In this document: positions 35,744 through 44,029 of the stretch, piece by piece | How positions within the stretch are numbered: the first letter of the stretch is position 1 | Layout: every line of letters begins with the position of its first letter | From: GCA-2733415 sp049614485 | Lineage (GTDB): Bacteria; Bacteroidota; Bacteroidia; Flavobacteriales; Flavobacteriaceae | Direction: 5' to 3' | Length of the DNA: 64,000 nucleotides | Assembly: GCA_049614485.1 (NCBI GenBank) | Contig: JBMZDR010000010.1 | Location: forward strand, 15,391-79,390 | Program-made: the position numbers and the translations under genes | The notes under the pieces: model-generated | The model's database searches: none | The model's input: only the letters and a program-made list of their open reading frames with translations | What the model was told of the DNA's origin: nothing

Positions 35744-37555
35744 TTAATAATTCATATAAACCCACCCAAGTAGTGGTTTTTCAAAATTTGGATCGTTTAA
35801 ATGCAGCACATAATAATAAGTCCCTACTGGTAGTCGTTTTCCTGTGTTGTTAATTCCTTTGTTTGAAATTCCATTCCAAAATCCTAATTCTTCACCACCT
35901 GCATATATTAGAGTCCCGTAGCGGTTGTAAATTTTCAATTCAAAATCTTCAAAAATTGTAAGCAATCCTGAAATTTCAAATTCATCATTCGTACCATCAT
36001 CGTTAGGGGAAAACCCTGTTGGTATCCATGGTGGGCAATTTATGGTTGTCAAATTAAAAGAGGTTATTTGATAACAACTAGCATTATCAACTCTAACATA
36101 AATAGTTTGTGGATCTGCACTATTTTGATAAGCAGTTGGCATACTTATGGCATTTGTTTGTAAAACTGCATCATCATGAGTTGTATAATATTCAATTTGA
36201 TTAGTGCTTATTGTTAGTAAATGTTCATTACTTGTCAAATTAAATGTTGCGGTATTAAAACCAACATCACATGCTTCTATAGTTGGCAAATTAGATACTT
36301 GAGGCAAGAGTAACATTGTTACTTGAGTTGATGCCGTATTATTGGTCTCGTTAGTTTCCTGTATTACTCCATTTCCATTACCATTATCATCCGCAACAAT
36401 TATTAAATTAAAAACATCTGGTATGTTTTCAGGTAATGTTATAATTATCGTATTGGGTTCATTATCGCCAATTAAAATATCGTTTTCTGTTTGTGATGTT
36501 GCAACTAATACATCATCAGCATAAAATGCAATTGGTGTGCCTGCAGGCAATAATTCCGTAGCATTGACATTAAATATTGTGTAGTTAACTTGTATATCTT
36601 TATTATCACATGCTACAATAACATCATCAACTTGAGCAGTAGCATCTGGCAACTGACTATTTAATACGGTAACTATATTATTAATTATAATTAAATCAGC
36701 TGCAGTTGTTAATTTTATTGTTGCAGAATCATCTCCAATAGAAATATAATTTTCTATATCATAAACATCTAAATCCATGTTGTATGACGCAGAACTGTTT
36801 GCGAATGAATTGGTGCCATTAAACGCATTCGTAGCTGGGTTTAACGGCAAACTCTCTAAGGCGTTACCATTAAACACTAGTGACTCTAAAACATTTAAGG
36901 CATTATCACCTTCCCATGCTAAAAACCCCATTTTAGCGCCATCATTATCTAAAACATTTAAGTTTTCAATTACAATATTTATTTCTTGTTCGTTTCTATT
37001 AATAATTTCTAAACCATGATAAATACTCACTTGATTTAATGGTAAGGTCATGTCTTCGTACACAACAAGAATTGACCAGCCTGCAAAATTGGTTTTGTTA
37101 TCACAGTAACCTGGGTTAGCAGCCAAAACATCTGAAATATCTAAATTTGATAAGGTGTAATTTGTACTACCAGAAGTTTGGATTAGTTCAGTGATATTTT
37201 TATAACATGAAAAATAGGTTAAAAGACCTCTAAACGGATCATCAAAATCTACTGTTAATGTAGCGTCAGCACTAATATCAGTTCCATTTAAAGTAACTTC
37301 TGTGTCACCAAAACCTGAGCCTGCCCAATAAATATATGCTGCAATAATATTTTGACCTGAAGCTAAACTAAGATCTGCTGAAGATTGGGCTAAAGTTTCA
37401 CAAAAATAAGGTGGTATATTATTTTCTGATGGGTTTAAAGTATTACCTATTGCTGTATAACTATACCGCCCATAATATTGTTGAAACACATCTATATCTT
37501 GTGCAGTAGACGTTAAAAAAACTAAGTATGCAAGGAAAGTTAAATACTTTTTCAT
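35744..37555 (-). CDS. Secreted T9SS type B cargo protein
   Basis: A 603-residue secreted protein. The signal peptide MKKYLTFLAYLVFLTSTAQD fixes the start at 37555. Domains in order: an adhesin-like beta domain (about 25-300) with AGWSILVVYEDMTLPLNQVS, a CARDB-like Ig domain (about 310-410, ending GVIQETNETNNTASTQV), a short beta module (about 415-505), and the gliding-motility-associated C-terminal domain (PTGFSPNDDGTNDEF ... YNRYGTLIYAGGEE ... GTYYYVLHL), the type B T9SS sorting signal. It is probably surface-attached or released; adhesion is a reasonable guess. Confidence 0.85.
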   Translation of the reverse strand: MKKYLTFLAYLVFLTSTAQDIDVFQQYYGRYSYTAIGNTLNPSENNIPPYFCETLAQSSADLSLASGQNIIAAYIYWAGSGFGDTEVTLNGTDISADATLTVDFDDPFRGLLTYFSCYKNITELIQTSGSTNYTLSNLDISDVLAANPGYCDNKTNFAGWSILVVYEDMTLPLNQVSIYHGLEIINRNEQEINIVIENLNVLDNDGAKMGFLAWEGDNALNVLESLVFNGNALESLPLNPATNAFNGTNSFANSSASYNMDLDVYDIENYISIGDDSATIKLTTAADLIIINNIVTVLNSQLPDATAQVDDVIVACDNKDIQVNYTIFNVNATELLPAGTPIAFYADDVLVATSQTENDILIGDNEPNTIIITLPENIPDVFNLIIVADDNGNGNGVIQETNETNNTASTQVTMLLLPQVSNLPTIEACDVGFNTATFNLTSNEHLLTISTNQIEYYTTHDDAVLQTNAISMPTAYQNSADPQTIYVRVDNASCYQITSFNLTTINCPPWIPTGFSPNDDGTNDEFEISGLLTIFEDFELKIYNRYGTLIYAGGEELGFWNGISNKGINNTGKRLPVGTYYYVLHLNDPNFEKPLLGWVYMNY

Positions 37556-37946
37556 ATATATCATAACATGCCCCTAATGTAATCAATTTAATAAGAACAT
37601 AAAACACCTAGTATACTGATCAATGCATAATTAATCATTTATACTGACGTATGGCAAATAAATACGATAAACTAATACTCATACCCTTTTTTAACCTGTA
37701 CATTTGATATCGTTATAGTTACTCGTATGACCAATGAAAAATCACATTACCATTATAAAATGTAAATAGTCTGTAAACTCAAAAACTTTACCAACATATT
37801 CAAATGTCTAGACAAATACTAAGTCAAAACGATATTTACACAAACTCCCTTAATTAAATTTGTAAGTTTTAGTATCTTTGGCGTCTTAATCTGTACTCAA
37901 AATAAAAAAGAGTGACATATTAAATAAAATAACGAAACGTATTACT
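37556..37946 (+). other. 391-base gap with folE promoter box
   Basis: No ORF or clear RNA structure is seen. The only signal is TATCTTTG at 37873-37880, a good -7 box about 66 bases before the folE start. The rest is A/T-rich spacer between divergent genes. Confidence 0.5.
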
Positions 37947-38606
37947 GTGAAAGAAATAGACGACATTGGAGACAACCATATAGGAACTTCATTTGATACA
38001 CCATTACGAAATGATGCATTTGATTTGGATGACAAATCAAAAATAGAAGCAATTAGGAAAGATGTAGCTAGCATTATGCAAACATTAGGTTTAGACCTAA
38101 GTGACGACAGTTTAAGTGGTACTCCAAACAGAGTTGCAAAAATGTTTGTAAAAGAAATTTTTGGAGGCTTACACCCAAACAACAAGCCAAATCCTTCTAC
38201 ATTTGACAACAAGTATAAATACGGTGAAATGTTAGTTGAAAAAAACATTACCCTATACTCTACTTGTGAGCATCATTTATTACCTATTGTAGGTAGAGCC
38301 CATGTAGCTTATATATCAAAAGGAAAAGTTATTGGACTTTCTAAAATGAATCGTATTGTTGATTATTTTGCTAAAAGACCACAGGTTCAGGAGCGCCTAA
38401 CAATACAAGTAGTTCGTGAATTACAAAAAGCCTTAGGCACAGATGACGTTGCTTGTGTGATTGACGCTAAACATTTATGCGTTAATTCAAGAGGAATTAG
38501 AGATATTGAAAGCAGTACAGTAACTTCAGAGTTTGGTGGCGCTTTTAAAAACGATAAAGTACGTAGAGAATTTTTAGATTATATAAAATTAGACACTCAG
38601 TTTTAA
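37947..38606 (+). CDS. folE: GTP cyclohydrolase I
   Basis: A 219-residue GTP cyclohydrolase I, which makes 7,8-dihydroneopterin triphosphate for folate synthesis. The catalytic zinc motif CEHHLLP is intact (Cys and His ligands), followed by GKVIGLSKMNRIVDYFAKRPQVQE and the third zinc ligand region DAKHLCVNSRG. The start is GTG at 37947: the encoded KEIDDIGDNHIGTSFDTPLR is family-typical and no in-frame ATG lies upstream. A short leader with a TTTTTGGGG motif separates it from cysS. Confidence 0.95.
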   Translation: MKEIDDIGDNHIGTSFDTPLRNDAFDLDDKSKIEAIRKDVASIMQTLGLDLSDDSLSGTPNRVAKMFVKEIFGGLHPNNKPNPSTFDNKYKYGEMLVEKNITLYSTCEHHLLPIVGRAHVAYISKGKVIGLSKMNRIVDYFAKRPQVQERLTIQVVRELQKALGTDDVACVIDAKHLCVNSRGIRDIESSTVTSEFGGAFKNDKVRREFLDYIKLDTQF

Positions 38607-38650
38607 GTCTTTTTGGGGCAACAAAACTTTAGTTATAATACTTTCAATCC

Positions 38651-40126
38651 ATGAACACATATCACAATCAACACATTAAAATTCAAAATTCTTTAACAGG
38701 AAAAAAAGAACTCTTTAAGCCCATCACAAACGGGTTTGTTGGTATGTACGTATGTGGTCCTACGGTTTATAGCAACGTGCACTTGGGTAACGTGAGAACC
38801 TTTATGAGTTTTGACATGATATACCGTTACTTATTGCATTTAGGTTACAAGGTGCGCTATGTAAGAAATATTACGGATGCTGGACATTTAACTGATGATG
38901 ACGCAGAAGATAAAATTTCTACTAAAGCTCGTTTAGAAAAATTAGAACCAATGGAAATTGTACAGAAATATACTGTTGATTTTCATGAAATTTTAAGACG
39001 ATACAATTTCCTACCTCCTAATGTGGAACCAACCGCAACAGGACATATTGTAGAACAAATTGAAGCCATTCAAAAAATTATAGATAATGGCTTGGCTTAT
39101 GTAGCAAATGGCTCAGTTTATTTTGATGTCTTGAAATATAACGAAACAAACAATTACGGAATTTTATCGAAGAGAGTTATTGAAGATGCTATTGAAAATA
39201 CAAGAGCATTAGACGGACAATCCGATAAGAAAAATTCACAAGATTTTGCACTTTGGAAACGTGCAGAACCAGAGCACATTCAACGTTGGAATTCACCTTG
39301 GTCTGAAGGATTTCCGGGCTGGCATTTGGAATGTACCGTAATGAGCACAAAATATTTAGGCGAACAATTTGATATTCACGGTGGTGGAATGGATTTAAAA
39401 TTCCCACATCATGAATGTGAAATTGCTCAAGCTCAAGCATGCAACCATAAAGCGCCAGTAAATTATTGGATGCACACAAACATGCTGAATTTGAATGGTA
39501 AAAAAATGTCGAAATCTACCGGAAATCACTTGTTACCACAAGAAATTTATTCTGGAGACAATACCATTTTATCAAAAGCATTTTCACCAAGTGTGACACG
39601 TTTTTTCAATATGCAAGCGCACTATTCAAGCATTTTAGATTTATCTAATGATGCTTTATTAGCTTCAGAGAAAGGACACAACAGATTAATGGAAGCTATC
39701 AATTTGTTAGACAACATCAATACAAGTGACGCATCAACTTTTGATGTGTCAGCATGGCAACAGAAATGTTATGATGCTATGAATGACGATTTCAATACGC
39801 CCATTTTAATAGCAAATTTGTTTGAGGCTGTAAAATATATCAATCAAATTAAAGATCAAAAAGCTACCATTACCACAGACGACTTAAAGGTATTAACATC
39901 AACTCTAAATGCCTTTACTTTTGATATACTCGGCCTGATGAACGAATCAAAATCTGAAAATAATTCTGATAAATTATCAGGAACTATAGAGTTGTTAATC
40001 AAGTTAAGAGCTGAAGCAAAAGCCAATAAAGACTATGCGCTTTCAGATCAAATTAGAGACGAGTTAATGAACATTGGCGTACAACTAAAAGACGGACGAG
40101 AAGGCACAAGCTTTTCTTTAAATTAA
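38651..40126 (+). CDS. cysS: Cysteinyl-tRNA synthetase
   Basis: A 491-residue class I aminoacyl-tRNA synthetase. CGPTVYSNVHLGNVRTF gives the HIGH-type motif (HLGN) and the zinc-binding Cys; further zinc ligands fit LECTVMS and HHECE; GKKMSKSTGN is the KMSKS loop. Length is normal. It follows folE by 44 bases and is separated from yidD by an intrinsic terminator hairpin. Confidence 0.96.
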   Translation: MNTYHNQHIKIQNSLTGKKELFKPITNGFVGMYVCGPTVYSNVHLGNVRTFMSFDMIYRYLLHLGYKVRYVRNITDAGHLTDDDAEDKISTKARLEKLEPMEIVQKYTVDFHEILRRYNFLPPNVEPTATGHIVEQIEAIQKIIDNGLAYVANGSVYFDVLKYNETNNYGILSKRVIEDAIENTRALDGQSDKKNSQDFALWKRAEPEHIQRWNSPWSEGFPGWHLECTVMSTKYLGEQFDIHGGGMDLKFPHHECEIAQAQACNHKAPVNYWMHTNMLNLNGKKMSKSTGNHLLPQEIYSGDNTILSKAFSPSVTRFFNMQAHYSSILDLSNDALLASEKGHNRLMEAINLLDNINTSDASTFDVSAWQQKCYDAMNDDFNTPILIANLFEAVKYINQIKDQKATITTDDLKVLTSTLNAFTFDILGLMNESKSENNSDKLSGTIELLIKLRAEAKANKDYALSDQIRDELMNIGVQLKDGREGTSFSLN

Positions 40127-40131
40127 TATTA

Positions 40132-40157
40132 AAAAGTCAGCTTCACCGCTGACTTTT
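40132..40157 (+). terminator. Intrinsic terminator between cysS and yidD
   Basis: Stem AAAAGTCAGC (40132-40141) with GCTGACTTTT (40148-40157), loop TTCACC. The T-tract is short (TTTTCTGTTT) and the yidD start lies only 6 bases beyond, so read-through into yidD is likely. Confidence 0.65.
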
Positions 40158-40163
40158 CTGTTT

Positions 40164-40403
40164 ATGCTTAAAAAAATCGCGACATATCCCTTTATACTTT
40201 TAATCCGGTTTTATCAATCCGCAATATCACCTTATACCCCTGCTGCATGTCGATTTTCCCCTACATGCTCAAGTTATTCCTTGGAAGCTTTACAGGTTCA
40301 CGGATTACTCAAAGGAAGTTGGTTGGCTATAAAACGTATTGGGAAATGTCACCCTTGGGGCGGTTCAGGTTATGATCCAGTTCCCGAAAAAGATTCTGAA
40401 TAA
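40164..40403 (+). CDS. yidD: Membrane protein insertion efficiency factor YidD
   Basis: A 79-residue YidD that assists YidC-dependent insertion of inner-membrane proteins. It has the amphipathic N-terminal helix (FILLIRFYQSAISPYTP), the conserved CRFSPTCSSYSLEAL, and the end KRIGKCHPWGGSGYDPVP. All three family cysteines are present. No membrane partner gene is adjacent; it is downstream of cysS. Confidence 0.95.
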   Translation: MLKKIATYPFILLIRFYQSAISPYTPAACRFSPTCSSYSLEALQVHGLLKGSWLAIKRIGKCHPWGGSGYDPVPEKDSE

Positions 40404-40524
40404 AGAGACTACAAATTATAGTATATTCGTAACATGAAACTTCCATAACGAATCGTCGATATTCAAGGAGCAATGATTATGAGGAAGCTACATGTGACCA
40501 TTGAAAAACAATAAATATAAACAC

Positions 40525-41514
40525 ATGAAATTAGCAATTGTCATCTTAAACTGGAACGGACAACAGCTCTTAGAGCAGTTTTTACCGTCTGTTGTTGCAT
40601 ATTCTAAAGAGGCAACTATTTACATTGCTGATAACGCCTCTACAGATAATTCTATTGAATTTGTAACTGCTCATTATCCAGAAATTACAATCATTAAAAA
40701 TAAGGAAAATGGCGGTTATGCCAAAGGTTATAATGATGCGTTGCAATATATAGATGCTGATGTTTATTGCTTACTGAATTCTGATATAGAAGTTACTAAA
40801 AACTGGTTAACACCAATCATTTCTGAATTTAATTCAAACAACAACATTGCTGCAATTCAACCTAAAATTTTAGATTATAACGGCAAGTCTAGGTTTGAAT
40901 ACGCAGGAGCTGGCGGCGGATTTATTGACAAATACGGTTATCCATATTGCAGAGGGCGTATATTTAATACTATTGAAGATGACTTAGGACAATATAACGA
41001 TATCGTAAATATTTTTTGGGCTTCTGGCGCATGTTTATTTATCAAGAGTGACACATATCATGATTTAAACGGATTTGATGAAAATTACTTTGCACATCAA
41101 GAAGAAATTGACTTGTGTTGGCGCATTCAAAATTTAGGAAAGCAAATTAAATATGTTGGTACTTCAACAGTGTACCATGTAGGTGGTGCAACATTAAGCG
41201 CGCAAAATTCAAAGAAAACCTTTTTGAACTTTAGAAACTCCTTATTCAATTTAGTAAAAAACACACCAAAAAATAAAGGCTTTGAGTTGATTTTTATACG
41301 CTTATCCCTAGATGGTATTGCAGGTGTTAAATATCTTTTTGAAGGTAAACCTTTACACACATTTGCCATTATTAAGGCGCATTTTAGTTTTTATGCTAAT
41401 TTGATAAAAATGTTGAAAAAGAGAACTTCTGAAATTAAAAAACTAGAGTACTATAATACCAAAAGTATTGTTTGGAACTATTTTATAAAAAGTAAGAAAA
41501 CATACAATTCATAA
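40525..41514 (+). CDS. Family 2 glycosyltransferase
   Basis: A 329-residue GT-A enzyme of the rhamnosyl/GT2 type. It starts KLAIVILNWNGQQLLEQFLPS, has the nucleotide-sugar region ADNASTDNSIEFV, the LLNSDIEVTKNWL segment as a DxD-like motif, and the acceptor/catalytic segment FFAHQEEIDLCWRI (reads FDENYFAHQEEID). Start at 40525 (ATG) is preferred over the TTG at 40501. C-terminal basic helices may touch the membrane. No other glycan genes adjoin, so the product is unknown. A perfect palindromic terminator follows. Confidence 0.85.
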   Translation: MKLAIVILNWNGQQLLEQFLPSVVAYSKEATIYIADNASTDNSIEFVTAHYPEITIIKNKENGGYAKGYNDALQYIDADVYCLLNSDIEVTKNWLTPIISEFNSNNNIAAIQPKILDYNGKSRFEYAGAGGGFIDKYGYPYCRGRIFNTIEDDLGQYNDIVNIFWASGACLFIKSDTYHDLNGFDENYFAHQEEIDLCWRIQNLGKQIKYVGTSTVYHVGGATLSAQNSKKTFLNFRNSLFNLVKNTPKNKGFELIFIRLSLDGIAGVKYLFEGKPLHTFAIIKAHFSFYANLIKMLKKRTSEIKKLEYYNTKSIVWNYFIKSKKTYNS

Positions 41515-41516
41515 AT

Positions 41517-41552
41517 AAAAAAATCCGTTAGAAATTTCTAACGGATTTTTTT
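41517..41552. terminator. Bidirectional terminator, 36-bp perfect palindrome
   Basis: 18-base arms (A7 then TCCGTTAGAAA; TTTCTAACGGA then T7) are exact reverse complements. It lies between the convergent glycosyltransferase and aconitase genes. Confidence 0.9.
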
Positions 41553-41568
41553 ATTCTAAAGCTTAATT

Positions 41569-43836
41569 TTATGCGTTTTGCTTTTTAATTAAGTTTAATG
41601 CAGACCCTTCATTATACCAATCAATTTGACCTTGATTGTACGTATGGTTAGCTATAATTGTGTCTTTACTACCATCCGCATGAACAACTTCAATAGTTAA
41701 TGGTTTACCAGGAGCAAACGCGTTTAAATCTGTGAAGTTAAATGTGTCATCTTCCTGAATTAAATCATAATCAGCTTCATTAGCAAAGGTTAACCCTAAC
41801 ATTCCTTGTTTTTTCAAGTTAGTTTCATGAATACGAGCAAACGACTTTACAAGAACTGCAGCAACACCTAAATGTCTTGGCTCCATTGCAGCGTGTTCTC
41901 TAGAAGAACCTTCACCGTAATTATGATCTCCTACAACAATTGTATTAATACCAGCTGCTTTGTATGCTCTTGCCGTAGCAGGTACAGCATCATATGCACC
42001 ATTTAACTGATTTTTTACAAAATTAGTCTTCATGTTGTATGCATTTACTGCTCCTATTAGACAATTGTTAGAAATATTATCTAAATGCCCACGGAAACGC
42101 AACCATGGTCCTGCCATAGAAATATGATCTGTAGTACATTTCCCATGTGCTTTTATTAATAATTTAGCTCCATTAATATCGTTTCCTAAAGGTTTAAACG
42201 GTGTTAATAACTGCAAACGTTCAGAATCATCAGCAACAACAACATTTACACCACTACCATCTTCCATTGGTGCTAAATATCCATCATCTTTTACCTCAAA
42301 CCCTTTTGGAGGCAACTCCCATCCTGTTGGTTCATCCAACATAACCTCTTCACCATTTTGGTTGATTAGCTTATCTGTCATTGGGTTAAAATCTAAACGC
42401 CCTGAAATGGCAATGGCAGCTGTTATTTCTGGAGATCCAACAAATGCGTGCGTGTTCGGGTTTCCATCTGCACGCTTAGCAAAGTTTCTATTAAACGAAT
42501 GAACTATACTGTTTTTAGGTGCATTTTTAGGATCGCTATATCTTGCCCATTGTCCAATACATGGTCCGCAAGCATTTGTAAATATTTTCGCATCTAACTT
42601 TTCAAAAACATCAAGAATTCCATCACGATCTGCTGTATACCTTACTTTTTCAGAGCCTGGGTTTATACCTAGTTCTGACTTCATTTTTAATCCTTTATCT
42701 AGCGCTTGTTGTGCAATTGAAGCTGCTCGTGATAAATCTTCATAAGATGAATTAGTACAAGAGCCTATGAGTCCCCACTCTACTTGTAATGGCCAGTCAT
42801 TTTCATTTGCTTTGGCAGTCATATCGCCACCAACTTTTGTTGACAAATCTGGTGTAAAAGGGCCATTTAACAACGGGCTTAATTCTGATAAGTTAATTTC
42901 AATAACTTGATCAAAATACTGTTCTGGGTTTGCATATACTTCAGCATCACCTGTTAAATGTTCTTTCACCTCGTTTGCTGCATCTGCAACATCATCTCTA
43001 TCCGTAGCACGTAAATAACGTTCCATAGATTCGTCATACCCAAACGTAGATGTGGTTGCTCCTATTTCAGCTCCCATGTTACAAATTGTTCCTTTTCCGG
43101 TACATGACATGTTTCTTGCACCTTCACCAAAATATTCAACAATAGCACCAGTTCCTCCTTTTGCAGAAACGATACCTGCAACTTTTAAGATGACATCTTT
43201 TGGCGCTGTCCATCCAGATAATTTACCTGTTAATTTAACACCAATTAATTTAGGGAATTTTAATTCCCAAGCCATTCCTGCCATTACATCAACAGCATCA
43301 GCTCCACCAACTCCAATAGCAACCATACCTAAACCTCCTGCATTTACAGTATGTGAATCTGTTCCAATCATCATCCCTCCTGGAAACGCATAATTCTCTA
43401 AAACTACTTGATGAATAATTCCTGCACCCGGTTTCCAGAAACCTATGCCATATTTATTAGATACTGACTCTAAAAAATTAAAAACTTCATTAGAATTGTT
43501 TAAAGCGTATTGTAAATCTTCTGATGCGCCTACTCTTGCTTGAATTAAATGATCACAATGTACTGTTGTTGGTACAGCAACCTGTTTTTTACCGGCTTGC
43601 ATAAATTGCAATAATGCCATTTGAGCTGTAGCATCTTGACATGCTATTCTATCAGGTGCAAAATCTACATAATCTTTTCCTCGAGAATATGCTGTAGTTG
43701 GTTTACCGTCCCAAAGATGCGTGTATAAAATTTTCTCTGCAAGTGTTAAAGGTTTTCCAGTTAATTTTCTAGCTGCTGTAACACGCTCTTCAAATTTACT
43801 GTAAACTCCTTTAATCATATTTATATCAAAAGCCAT
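41569..43836 (-). CDS. Aconitate hydratase (mitochondrial-type)
   Basis: A 755-residue aconitase that isomerises citrate to isocitrate. The [4Fe-4S] cysteines are in LIGSCTNSSYED and TNACGPCIGQW; substrate-site segments include GTDSHTVNAGGLG and the swivel-domain YGEGSSREHAA. Length and motifs match the mitochondrial-type aconitase rather than bacterial AcnA (about 890) or AcnB. Start at 43836 (MAFDIN) is preferred over 43863. It lies downstream of acnB on the same strand but with a terminator between, so the two may be expressed separately. Confidence 0.92.
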   Translation of the reverse strand: MAFDINMIKGVYSKFEERVTAARKLTGKPLTLAEKILYTHLWDGKPTTAYSRGKDYVDFAPDRIACQDATAQMALLQFMQAGKKQVAVPTTVHCDHLIQARVGASEDLQYALNNSNEVFNFLESVSNKYGIGFWKPGAGIIHQVVLENYAFPGGMMIGTDSHTVNAGGLGMVAIGVGGADAVDVMAGMAWELKFPKLIGVKLTGKLSGWTAPKDVILKVAGIVSAKGGTGAIVEYFGEGARNMSCTGKGTICNMGAEIGATTSTFGYDESMERYLRATDRDDVADAANEVKEHLTGDAEVYANPEQYFDQVIEINLSELSPLLNGPFTPDLSTKVGGDMTAKANENDWPLQVEWGLIGSCTNSSYEDLSRAASIAQQALDKGLKMKSELGINPGSEKVRYTADRDGILDVFEKLDAKIFTNACGPCIGQWARYSDPKNAPKNSIVHSFNRNFAKRADGNPNTHAFVGSPEITAAIAISGRLDFNPMTDKLINQNGEEVMLDEPTGWELPPKGFEVKDDGYLAPMEDGSGVNVVVADDSERLQLLTPFKPLGNDINGAKLLIKAHGKCTTDHISMAGPWLRFRGHLDNISNNCLIGAVNAYNMKTNFVKNQLNGAYDAVPATARAYKAAGINTIVVGDHNYGEGSSREHAAMEPRHLGVAAVLVKSFARIHETNLKKQGMLGLTFANEADYDLIQEDDTFNFTDLNAFAPGKPLTIEVVHADGSKDTIIANHTYNQGQIDWYNEGSALNLIKKQNA

Positions 43837-43953
43837 ATCATTTTTAGTTTTTATTTTGAACACTAATTTAGCAAAAATAATAGATAAATACAGCCTGTTT
43901 ATTTAATTATACAACAATACAAGGTTGATTATTAAATAACAGCCACAAAAAAG

Positions 43954-43979
43954 AATCCCGAGTTTTACAACTCGGGATT
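43954..43979 (-). terminator. Intrinsic terminator after acnB
   Basis: Stem AATCCCGAGTT/AACTCGGGATT (43954-43964 and 43969-43979) with a 4-base loop. On the minus strand it is followed by CTTTTTTG, fitting termination of acnB. Confidence 0.85.
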
Positions 43980-44029
43980 AATATATTCTAATAACTAATT
44001 TTAATTATATAGCCTGGGCAATAAAAAAA

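Noticed and set aside
40473..40514. 13-codon ORF after yidD as a leader peptide, with AAGGAG upstream
   Set aside because: Too short to support; Shine-Dalgarno sequences are rarely used in this group, and no attenuator structure follows it.
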